Positions 6,194 to 12,092 of a stretch of DNA of 12,232 bases are shown here, piece after piece. A program made the position numbers and the translations under genes. Under the pieces are notes generated by a model that saw nothing but the letters and a program-made list of their open reading frames with translations, was not told where the DNA came from and ran no database searches. The number at the start of each line of letters is the position of its first letter. The stretch's first letter is position 1. Source of the stretch: Baffinella frigidus (Eukaryota > Cryptophyceae > Cryptomonadales > Baffinellaceae); NCBI GenBank assembly GCA_026770585.1, contig MU646670.1:204596-216827 (forward strand), in the 5' to 3' direction.

Positions 6194-7256
6194 ACGCACG
6201 GGGCCTGGCTGGGGCGTGAGAAAGGCAAGGGACATGGGAAGGGGAGGGTCAGGGGCAGGACCTGCGGCTCAAGGCTGCAGTCTTTGAGCCCGGAAACCAC
6301 CTGGTCAGAGGCCCAGCACGTTCCATCAGACCGTCCGCATCATACCCCGGAGAGCCACTGCAACAATTGCCAGTTGGGCGCCAGCGCCTCCCTGGTGAGA
6401 TGGATCTGCGGGGCTTCCCCGGCCTTTTTGAGGTGGATTGAGAGGAGAGGGAGGGGAAAAATTCGGGGTGCACGGAGAGCAGAGTGATGGGGAAAGGAGG
6501 GACACGACAGTGACAGGAAAGGTGGATGGGGGGCGGAGGGAACCTTGGCCATGAGGATTTCGAACATCCTGGGCTGATATTTCGGCTGAAAGTTGACTGA
6601 TTTTAAGTTGTTTGGTTGGCAAAAGTTGAACAGGCTCATCACCTGATCACCAATTTCAGGATTTTGGATCGCGTGGAGGCGGCGTTCGGAATCGATGGTG
6701 GCTATCTCCCCTCACCGCCACCACCGCCCCTCGCCCCCGTCCTGCCTCCTACGCATAGACCCTACGCACGAGGGCCCCAGTGATCAGGGTGATATCGCCC
6801 TGGTCTAAGAACCAGCCTGCCTTTCCGAAGACTCTCTGGCTCGCTTCTGCTTTTGACAATGCATTTGGGGAGCAGGTGGGGTGTGCGGCGCTCCGGAGGC
6901 GGCGCTTATGGCTCCCGGGAGTGCTGATGATGTGCCTACCAACCGTCATGGATGCTGGAGCGAGGATAGGCACACTAGATGCCGCCTCCCTGCCCCGCAT
7001 GCGCTGCAGTCCCCAACCCTTCCAAAGCCAAGGCTGGGTGCCCCCCTCCGCCGTTTCCACAGGAGCGCACGTATCTCCAGATGGAGCGCCGGAGGGCGCC
7101 TTGCATGGAGCCTTGTCGTGCGAGAGGGGGGGGTCGCTGCGGCTGCGAGGAGGCGCAGGGGGGGGGCTGCGGACGTACATCGACGGACAGACGAGAAAGG
7201 GGATCTGGCTGGGCCTGAAGCGGAGCGAAGACGGGAGCCACATCATCCGGCAGGAC
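6194..7256 (+). other. Upstream region of the PA2G4-like gene
   Basis: No element of families A-K occurs here. The frame used by the PA2G4-like exon is open from 6780, and its last 30 or so codons before the chosen Met (residues around RTYIDGQTRKGIWLGLK) keep a high share of G/C-ending codons. Coding may therefore start upstream of 7257. A pyrimidine-rich acceptor-like CCTCCGCCGTTTCCACAG ends at 7062 in a phase compatible with the candidate exon at 5985. Around 6430-6540 the plus strand is purine-rich. No promoter motif could be assigned. Confidence 0.45.
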
Positions 7257-7487
7257 ATGGCGAAACTGAAAGCGGGGCCGACGGCGGAGGAGGCGGCGCA
7301 GGCGGCGGTGGAGGAGGAGGCGCGCTCCGTCGAGGCGCTCGCGTGCCATCGCGTCGCGGGCGTCGTGGCGAGCCAGGCGCTGCGGCACGTGGTGTCGCTG
7401 TGCGTCGCGGGCGCGAACTCGTCGCAGCTGTGCGTGGAGGGGGACCGCTTTGTGCGCGCTGAGATGGTCCGACGCTTCCCTGGAAAG
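7257..7487 (+). CDS. PA2G4: PA2G4/EBP1-like protein, first recognisable exon
   Basis: It encodes the N-terminal part of a proliferation-associated 2G4 (EBP1) type protein. This family has the methionine aminopeptidase fold but has lost catalysis, and in well-studied eukaryotes it binds RNA and ribosomes. The 77 codons comprise an acidic, Ala/Glu-rich leader of about 26 residues (AEEAAQAAVEEEARSVEA), then CHRVAGVVASQALRHVV, the position of the EBP1 helix with the (A/V)N(R/K)(A/V)L core, then QLCVEGDRFVRAEM, aligning with the family LCEKGD segment. The Met at 7257 gives a leader of typical family length, though the frame is open further upstream. The exon ends ...FPGK at AAG|GTCAGA, phase 0, and the frame continues in sense at 11758. 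Codons end mostly in G/C. MetAP2 is less likely because of the LC.(E/K)GD segment. Confidence 0.8.
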
Positions 7488-7524
7488 GTCAGAACCCCGT
7501 GCTCCCGTCTTCCCCACAGGGATC

Positions 7525-7590
7525 AAGTTACCACACAGTGGACTACGGACCTTTCATCAAAAGTCAACTCACACTGTGGGCAGGTAACTT
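7525..7590. repeat. Imperfect inverted repeat just inside the intron
   Basis: AAGTTACCACACAGTG at 7525 pairs with CACTGTGGGCAGGTAACTT ending at 7590, with a small internal bulge. It starts about 37 bp after the splice donor. No other copy was found in the window. Just downstream (about 7608-7624), AAAATTTGGTCACGTTACC resembles the family B core. Confidence 0.65.
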
Positions 7591-7669
7591 TAAGGATTCT
7601 TCAATGAAAATTTGGTCACGTTACCGCTAAATCTAGGGGTCCCGAAACCCTCGAAGCCCACCGTGTGGA

Positions 7670-7831
7670 TAGTAACAGGATCTGAAATTAGATTCGTAAA
7701 GCAACTCGATCTGGTACAAATGGTAGAATGCAGGGGCTTTAAAACTCTAGTCCCTTTGAAAAAGCCCCAAATTTTCAACATTTGTTCCACAACGAGTTTC
7801 TGTGCGAATCTAAGTTCAGACCCTGTTACTA
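7670..7831. mobile_element. Family G palindromic element (single copy)
   Basis: It runs from TAGTAACAGGATCTGAAATTAG to CCTGTTACTA, with arms of about 70 bp similar throughout, including AGATTCG, AACTCG, GTACAAATG / GAACAAATG and GGGGCTTT. The middle is an A/T-rich loop. The arms carry many substitutions, so this is an older insertion than family A copy 3. The palindrome produces look-alike frames on both strands; these are not genes. Confidence 0.75.
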
Positions 7832-7839
7832 AGAATAAT

Positions 7840-7896
7840 AGTTTGTTGCCCAGTGGGAGCGGTTCTATCCCCTGGGCTCCCACTGGGCAACAAACT
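7840..7896. repeat. Perfect 21-bp hairpin
   Basis: The arm AGTTTGTTGCCCAGTGGGAG plus C (7840-7860) is matched exactly by 7876-7896, with a 15-nt loop. It abuts the left end of the family C copy at 7899, with only about 2 bp between. It is a single copy in the window. Confidence 0.8.
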
Positions 7897-7898
7897 CA

Positions 7899-8059
7899 TA
7901 GGGTAACGGCCTGAAAATGGGGTAGTTTGGCATACGGGATTGCCTGGGACCTTCTACCGTATGCCGAGACTTTTTGGTCCTAGGATCCCTCGGCCTACGG
8001 CAGGAGGTCCTAGGCAATCCCGTATGCCCAACTACCCCATTGTCAGGCCGTTAGCCTAT
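7899..8059. mobile_element. Family C MITE, copy 3
   Basis: It starts ATAGGGTAACGGCCTGAAAA and ends GTCAGGCCGTTAGCCTAT, with arms and centre matching copies 1 and 2. One arm reads CTTCTACCGTATGCCGAG where the other copies have CCTCCTACCGTAGGCCGAG. It is 161 bp long. Sequence to the right (8060-8360) holds no recognised gene or repeat. Confidence 0.85.
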
Positions 8060-8360
8060 GAAAGTCTTTTGCATGTGCTTTCCTCTGGCTTTCTGCGCCG
8101 CAGGCCCCCCGATTTCGGGCGACTTATCGTACAAATCCCGTGAGAAACGGAAAACCCGCGATCGAAAGTTAACCGGTTCCACGAGAGAAAGTTCGGCCGC
8201 GGTGAAATCACTTGTAAAAGGCATCGACCGACAAAGTGGGGAAGCCATGTGAGTTTTAAGATTCATAGTACGAAATTTGTACTTGCCGGTACACACCGTA
8301 AAAGAGAGTTGTACGAGGCCGCCAGATGTGGCGACCACAGTCAGGTTTACTCACTCGGGC

Positions 8361-8509
8361 GATCTCACAGGGAAACGGTTTTAATTTAAACCCATTGGAT
8401 TCAATGAAAATTACTACACGAATGCTTTAATATTACTAGTAAAACACATTGTGTGTAGTAAATTTCATTGCCAGAAAGTTTTGAATTAAAACCGTTTCCC
8501 CATGAGATC
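8361..8509 (+). mobile_element. Family A element, copy 4, with long outer arms
   Basis: Outer arms GATCTCACAGGGAAACGG and its counterpart ending CCATGAGATC extend through GGTTTTAATT. The inner arms are CAATGAAAATTACTACAC and GTGTAGTAAATTTCATTG around the family centre GAATGCTTTAATATTACTAG. It is about 149 bp long and in the same orientation as copy 2. Confidence 0.85.
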
Positions 8510-8527
8510 TGACTTTGAGGGAACGCA

Positions 8528-8695
8528 GTGCACTCTGCGCAGGAACATTTCACCTAAGTCAACTCCCCCTGAAAGCCAGCGCCTTAAGTCAAAAACCTGC
8601 TCCCAGAGCAGGTCCATCTCAACAAATTGGCAACTTACTGCCGGGGATCAGCTTTTTTGACTTGAGGTGAAATATCCTGGGTGGCAGTGCAGTGA
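8528..8695. repeat. Inverted repeat of about 168 bp
   Basis: The left arm, GTGCACTCTGCGCAGGAAC followed by ATTTCACCTAAGTCAA, pairs with the right arm TTGACTTGAGGTGAAATATCC followed by TGGGTGGCAGTGCAG, with scattered mismatches. The centre holds a separate perfect hairpin, ACCTGCTC-CCA-GAGCAGGT (8595-8613). It is a single copy and looks like an aged palindromic element. Confidence 0.7.
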
Positions 8696-8731
8696 GGCAT
8701 TCCGCCAAGTCCCCTTGATAGCTCAGCCTCA

Positions 8732-8943
8732 CCACTCGAGGCTAGAAGTGTGACTATTTTAAAACAGGGATTCTTTTACAAGTGAAGAAAAAAAAAGAGG
8801 TGTGTTGTAATTTTTACACAATTGGGGGCGTTTGGTCACGTATCTGACAGAAGTCTGTTAGATACGTGACCAAGCCTGCCCGTGACTGGTACTAAATTTA
8901 ACAACCCCACATTTAAAATGCTCCCCTTTCCAGCCTCGAGTGG
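8732..8943 (-). mobile_element. Family B MITE, copy 5 (complete)
   Basis: The termini are CCACTCGAGGCT (8732) and AGCCTCGAGTGG (ends 8943), with CA on both sides (8730-8731, 8944-8945). It has the ACAAGTGAAG segment, an A-run, TGTGTTGTAATTTTTACACA, then a central hairpin TTGGTCACGTATCTGACAGA / TCTGTTAGATACGTGACCAA, then CCCGTGACTGGTAC. It is 212 bp long. Confidence 0.85.
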
Positions 8944-9509
8944 CAGGTGCTGTGGTGCAGCATAGTCACGAAATCCCTTCGTAGTCCGCTGTGTGGATAG
9001 CTGAGTCGCATTCCTATTTGTATCTATAGAACTACTTTTAGGCGTGGACGCAACTTTTACCAACGCAAGGATTAGTACCACAGAAGCCTTTTACTAAAGG
9101 AAGGATTGCTTCCACAGAAGCCTTTCTCCAAACGCACTACCCGGGAGGGCTCAAGAGTAAATGGCTCAAATAACGTTCTCCTCCGGCACGGCCATCTATT
9201 GTCTAAAGTCATGTTTTTCATTCAATTATCTCCAAAAGTGGATGATTGTGGTTCAAAATTCAAAAATGCGTTGGGGCGTTTTAAAAGGAATAATCCTCCC
9301 GCGTAGCAGGATCGGCACCAGAGGATTGTTTCAGTTTTCAGACGCGTCCGAAAACGCGTCTCTGCTGTTCTAGAGCGAATCCTGTTTAGTGTAAGCGACA
9401 GTGTAAGCTGCGCCCAGCGGCGCAGCTTACAGCTTAGCTCGTGGCTACTATCTTCGACACTAGCTCGCCTCAGGGAGTGACGAGTTAGGGGGTGCCAGCT
9501 GTGCCTCAC
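8944..9509. other. Intron stretch with small repeats and hairpins
   Basis: A 34-bp tandem duplication (9067-9100, 9101-9134) has the shared core CCACAGAAGCCTTT. A hairpin AGACGCGT/ACGCGTCT lies at 9340-9361. A perfect 12-bp stem, GTAAGCTGCGCC-CAGC-GGCGCAGCTTAC, lies at 9403-9430. No frame with exon-like codon bias was found. The hairpins are not linked to any recognised terminator or RNA gene. Confidence 0.6.
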
Positions 9510-9637
9510 TCGGGTTGACCGACTATTCTCAAGTTGACATGCTGGGTCTGCGGTACAAACTCGTCAACTTTGGGGCGGGAAAGCGCCCGGTTGCACCAAA
9601 TTGGTGCGACCAGATAGACTGGGACATGGCTGAAGGT
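9510..9637 (+). repeat. Dispersed repeat with AAGTTGAC hairpin, copy 1
   Basis: It contains AAGTTGAC (9531-9538) and GTCAACTT (9563-9570) around a loop with GGTACAAA, then a GCACCAAATTGGTGC palindrome (about 9594-9608) and a CCAGATAGACTGGGACA segment. The first part returns as a direct copy at about 11340-11445. The last 38 bp, which precede the satellite, return at about 10009-10046. Confidence 0.7.
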
Positions 9638-10138
9638 TGCTGACGAGTTAAGGGGGGCAGTGCTGACGAGTTAAGGGGGGCAGTGCTGACAAGTTAAGGG
9701 GGCAGTGCTGACGAGTTAAGGGGGGCAGTGCTTACAAGTTAAGGAGGGCAGTGCTGACGAGTTATCTTCGTATACGTTGTATACTTGGTAATATACGACT
9801 CTGGGTAGGTCCCTCGAGACCATCTTCTCTCTCGTGTGACCTCCCCAGTGCTGACGCGTTAACGGGGGCAGGTGCTGGGAGGCGACACGCGAGAGCAGAA
9901 AGATGCTCTAGAGAGTCACCTGCCCAGAGTCATATATCACCGAGTATACAACGTATACGAAGATAAGGGGGGCAGTGCTGACGCGTTAAAGGGGGCAGGT
10001 GCGTGAAAATTGGTGCGACCAGATAGACTGGGACACAGCTGAAGGTTGCTGATGAGTTAAGGGGGGCAGTGCTGACGCGTCAAGGGGGGCAGTGCTGACG
10101 AGATTAGGGGGGCAGTGCTGACACGTTAAGGGGGGCAG
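9638..10138 (+). repeat. 23-bp satellite, interrupted by element K
   Basis: The unit is TGCTGACGAGTTAAGGGGGG followed by CAG. Units lie at 9638, 9661, 9684 (22 bp), 9706, 9729 and 9752. The last is split by element K after GAGTTA and resumes at 9966 with AGGGGGGCAG. More units follow at 9976 and, after a repeated 38-bp leader, at 10047, 10070, 10093 and 10116. The array ends exactly at 10138, where the candidate cassette exon begins. Variant units carry GCGTT, AAGTT or ACGTT. Confidence 0.9.
9765..9963. mobile_element. Element K, TA-flanked, holds a satellite unit
   Basis: Terminal inverted repeats of about 82 bp start TCTTCGTATACGTTGTATAC at 9765 and mirror this at the right end (GTATACAACGTATACGAAGA, ends 9963). 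TA is duplicated at 9763-9764 and 9964-9965; restoring a single TA rebuilds an intact satellite unit. The space between the arms (about 9847-9877) is itself one satellite unit followed by GGTGCT. No transposase. Tc1/mariner-like mobilisation is inferred from the TA target only. Confidence 0.8.
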
Positions 10139-10231
10139 GTGCGTCCGGAAGGCAAGCTTCAGGACCTGTCCGCCTACTCGCACAAGTTGCACGGGGCGGA
10201 CCGCTTGAAAGTCGTCTACAACGACACCAAG
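10139..10231 (+). CDS. Candidate 31-codon cassette exon, function unknown
   Basis: An open segment starts right after GGGGGGCAG and ends AAG|GTCTCC. It is phase 0 at both ends, so it would insert in frame between the two PA2G4-like exons. The codons are strongly G/C-ending, as in the PA2G4-like exons. Residues include EGKLQDLSAYSHKLHGADRL and VVYNDTK. EBP1 proteins I know have no insert at this position, so inclusion would be unusual. The 3' end (AAAGTCGTCTACAACGACAC) is repeated at about 10518 and 10758, in the last case followed by CAAGGTCTAG. It may therefore be the C-terminal piece of another gene carried in a duplicated block. The acceptor lacks a pyrimidine tract. Confidence 0.3.
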
Positions 10232-10235
10232 GTCT

Positions 10236-10320
10236 CCACACGAGGCTGGAAGAGGGAGTTTTTTAAATGTGGGGTTGTTCAAGTAAGTACCAGTCACGGG
10301 CAGGCTTGGTCACGTATCTG
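10236..10320 (+). mobile_element. Half family B element, copy a
   Basis: It begins exactly at the B terminus (CCACACGAGGCTGG), follows the B order to the middle of the central palindrome (GGTCACGTATCTG), and stops there. It is flanked by a 17-bp direct repeat, CAACGACACCAAGGTCT (10219-10235) and CAACGACACCACGGTCT (10321-10337). The other half of B is absent. Confidence 0.8.
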
Positions 10321-10357
10321 CAACGACACCACGGTCTAGCTCTGCCCGAGTTTGATA

Positions 10358-10439
10358 GGGGAGGTCACACGAGAGAGAAGACAATCTCGAGGGACCTACC
10401 CAGAGTCGTATATCACCAAGTATACAACGTATACGAAGA
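10358..10439 (-). mobile_element. Solo arm of element K
   Basis: This segment from GGGGAGGTCACACGAGAGAG to ATACAACGTATACGAAGA equals the reverse complement of the left arm of the full element at 9765-9846, with few differences. No second arm is present. Compared with unit 2 of the surrounding duplication, it interrupts the junction between CCCGAGTTT and TTCTGGCTCG. Confidence 0.8.
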
Positions 10440-10543
10440 TTGTTCTGGCTCGTCCTAAGGCTTTCTATTCGCCCGTTTGTACTGGATTTCTGCTCTTGAA
10501 TACTTTGAGGACGTGAAAGTCGTCTACAACGACACCAAGGTCT

Positions 10544-10628
10544 CCACTCGAGGCTAGCAGAGGGAGTTTTTTAAATGTGGGGTTGTTAAAGTAAGTACCA
10601 GTCACGGGCAGGCTTGGTCACGTATCTG
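10544..10628 (+). mobile_element. Half family B element, copy b
   Basis: It has the same half element as copy a (CCACTCGAGGCTAGCAGAGG to GGTCACGTATCTG) and the same 17-bp flanks (10527-10543 and 10629-10645). It was most likely copied together with the block rather than inserted separately, because its breakpoints are identical. Confidence 0.8.
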
Positions 10629-10784
10629 CAACGACACCACGGTCTAGCTCTGCCCGAGTTTTATTCTGGCTCGTCATAAAGGCTTTCTATTCGCCCGGTT
10701 GTACTGGATTTATCTTATTGAATGCTTTTTAAGGACGTGAAAGACACCTACCGTGAAAGTCGTCTACAACAACACCAAGGTCTA

Positions 10785-10966
10785 GTTCTGCCTCAGTTAA
10801 ATTGGTCTCGTCGTTTTCTCAGTTTTGAACTCTGCCTGAGTTCAATTGGTCTCGTCATTTCCTCAGTTTTGAAGCCAAAAGTTGACGGATTTGTACCAAA
10901 AAACAGGGAAATCAACTTCCGATCTCTTCAAATGATGAGACCGATGCAACTGAGGCAGAGCTAGAA
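10785..10966. repeat. Inverted repeat with a tandem 44-bp arm
   Basis: The segment TCTGCCTCAGTTAAATTGGTCTCGTC is duplicated in tandem (about 10786-10829 and 10830-10873). Its complement is at about 10931-10963 (GATGAGACCGATGCAACTGAGGCAGAGC). The centre has an AAGTTGAC / ATCAACTT hairpin (10879-10918) whose loop contains TTTGTACC. Confidence 0.7.
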
Positions 10967-11159
10967 GGTGCTGTTCCAGAGCGAATCCGGGAAGACAGCC
11001 CTCACGGTCGGACCAAATCGACGAGTTTTTGGAGCCAATTTCATTCGACAGAGGGGTCAGATCTGGCCCCTCTGCCACGGGTAAACCGGAGGTCTTAAAA
11101 TCGACGATTTGGTCCTCCACACCAGAAGGTGCTGTTCCCGAGCGAATCCGGGAAAAGAC
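10966..11159. repeat. 35-bp direct repeats around an inverted repeat
   Basis: GAAGGTGCTGTTCCAGAGCG (10966) and GAAGGTGCTGTTCCCGAGCG (11125) continue in parallel through AATCCGGGAA. Between them GGACCAAATCGACGA (about 11010) pairs with TCGACGATTTGGTCC (ending about 11114), enclosing a hairpin AGAGGGG/CCCCTCT near 11050-11073. This is consistent with an insertion that created long flanking duplications, or with a tandem duplication. Confidence 0.65.
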
Positions 11160-11173
11160 TTGTCCGGCTCTTG

Positions 11174-11304
11174 GGGTTCGAGGTCCCGAGGTTCCGAGGT
11201 TGTTTGTACCAGTGATAATACATGTAACAGTTACAACCCTCTACAACTGGATTTCCTGGTGCGAATGACCTCGAACCCTCGAAACCTCGGGACCCAAGAA
11301 TCAG
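11174..11304. repeat. GAGGTCCCGAGG inverted repeat
   Basis: GGGTTCGAGGTCCCGAGG near 11174 is complementary to CCTCGGGACCC and CGAACCCTCGAAACC near 11270-11304. The loop holds TTTGTACCAGTGATAATACA and CAACCCTCTACAACTGGATT, which recur as a direct repeat at about 11520-11575, just upstream of the duplicated exon. Confidence 0.65.
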
Positions 11305-11339
11305 ACAAGTCTTTCCGGGTCCGCGCTAGCGCTGCCTCA

Positions 11340-11445
11340 GTCGGGTTGGCCGACTTTTCTTAAGTTGACAACCCGGTGCTGCGGTACACACCCGTCAACT
11401 TCGCAGCGGAAACGGGCGCACCAAATTGGTGAACCCACATAGATT
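11340..11445 (+). repeat. Dispersed repeat with AAGTTGAC hairpin, copy 2
   Basis: Direct, diverged copy of 9510-9625: CGGGTTGGCCGAC, AAGTTGAC (11362-11369), TGCGGTACACACCCGTCAAC, and CACCAAATTGGTGAACC. The hairpin and the order of blocks are conserved. Confidence 0.7.
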
Positions 11446-11607
11446 GTGAGGGAGCTACAAATGCGTCACAGTTGTCAAGGCACGTCGCTCCGTCGCAGGG
11501 TGACGTGGTCTTCCCAACGGTTATGTGTACCAGTAATAATGCATGCCACAGTTATAACCCTCTACAAACGGATTTCCTGTCGCGCTGAACGCGTCGCGCG
11601 TTCACAG

Positions 11608-11691
11608 AAAGACGGCGAGCACGCGGGCGTGTCGTTTCCCACATCCGTGGCGCTGAACAAGATGTGCGACGCCCCGCCGGGCTCGCCGTAA
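11608..11691 (+). pseudogene. Truncated duplicate of the PA2G4-like exon
   Basis: The first 20 codons encode KDGEHAGVSFPTSVALNKMC, identical to the start of the exon at 11758, and are preceded by a splice-acceptor-like TTCACAG. After TGCG the sequence diverges and reaches TAA after DAPPGSP. Eight bases differ from the downstream copy over 20 codons and all are synonymous, including a TCC/AGC serine switch. Splicing into this copy in phase 0 would truncate the protein near residue 104, so it could act as a poison exon. A GTAAAA sequence overlapping the stop could serve as a donor. It may also be only a recent, non-functional duplicate. Confidence 0.75.
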
Positions 11692-11757
11692 AACACATTT
11701 ACAGCAAAAAAAACAGCACACAATGGTAGCTAAAATGCGGTGATCGCTCATTCGCAG

Positions 11758-11883
11758 AAAGACGGAGAGCATGCTGGTGTGTCCTTTCCCACGAGCGTGG
11801 CGCTGAACAAGATGTGCGGCCGCGTCGCACCCCTCCCCGGCGGGCGCTCCGACCGCCTGCTCCTGCCCGGAGACCTCGTCAAG
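11758..11883 (+). CDS. PA2G4: PA2G4/EBP1-like protein, next exon
   Basis: A phase-0 exon of 42 codons lies between TTCGCAG and GTTCGT. Residues KDGEHAGVSFPTSVALNKMC, then GRVAPLPGGRSDRLLLPGDL and VK, follow the EBP1 order. GVSFPTSV aligns with the family (G)(I/V)AFPTS(I/V) strand, NK with the usual NN, the VAPL stretch with (H)FSPL, and LLLPGDLVK with LKEGD(L/M)VK. The next family residues (I/V)D(L/M)G should begin the following exon, beyond this window. Differences from typical members are NK for NN and RVAPL where a His is common. Continuing past the donor reads into a telomere-like intron, so GTTCGT is taken as the splice site. Confidence 0.85.
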
Positions 11884-12014
11884 GTTCGTTACTTGGGTTT
11901 GGGGTCGGTTCAGCGACTAGGGGGTTTGGGAGTTACGCAGCACGCTCTAGCGTTTGGTGTTTGGGGTGCAGGGGTGCAGGGGCGCAGGGGGTAGAGTGTA
12001 GGATGGTTGGCGGT

Positions 12015-12092
12015 TCAGGGTGAAGGGTGTAGGGTGTAGGGTGCAGGGGTGCAGGGGTGCAAGGTGTAGTGTGTGTGTGGTGCAGCGCCCCC
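12015..12092 (+). repeat. Degenerate telomere-like repeats
   Basis: A mixture of TGTAGGG, GTGCAGG and GTGCAAGG units, ending in TGTGTGTGTGGTGCAG. It precedes the exon fragment at 12093 and is less regular than the tract after it. Confidence 0.75.

Larger units (their letters stand above)
10206..10790 (+). repeat. Tandemly duplicated block, two and a part copies
   Basis: Unit 1 starts near 10206 and unit 2 near 10514 (TGAAAGTCGTCTACAACGAC). A partial third starts near 10755. Each full unit has the AAAGTCGTC segment, a half family B element, the CAACGACACCACGGTCTAGC segment, CTCTGCCCGAGTTT and a TTCTGGCTCGTC...GGCTTTCTATTCGCCCG tail. Unit 1 is lengthened by the solo element K arm. The third copy lacks the half B element. 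Confidence 0.8.
7488..11757 (+). other. PA2G4: About 4.3-kb intron of the PA2G4-like gene
   Basis: The intron starts at GTCAGA after AAG and ends TTCGCAG before AAAGACGG. Both flanking exons are phase 0, and the joined protein follows the EBP1 order (FPGK then KDGEHAGVSFPTS). Its contents are nearly all repeats: inverted repeats at 7525, 7670, 7840, 8361 and 8528, family C at 7899, family B at 8732, a 23-bp satellite with family K, a duplicated block at 10206-10790, and further palindromes to 11304. It also holds one candidate cassette exon (10139) and one duplicate of the downstream exon (11608). Confidence 0.7.

Noticed and set aside
7130-7160. LRLRGG stretch resembling the C-terminus of ubiquitin
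   Set aside because: No ubiquitin-like sequence precedes it. The run comes from a GC-rich CTGCGGCTGCGAGGAGG stretch, so it is taken as chance.
6749-7526. Long open frames on the minus strand opposite the PA2G4-like exon
   Set aside because: They are mirror frames of a GC-rich exon and have no recognised homology, whereas the plus frame matches EBP1.
7590-7914. Similar frames on both strands around the family G element
   Set aside because: The similarity of the plus and minus translations is explained by the inverted repeat at 7670-7831, not by a gene pair.
9403-9430. Perfect 12-bp hairpin as a bacterial-type terminator
   Set aside because: The context is eukaryotic, there is no T-run after it, and no gene ends there.
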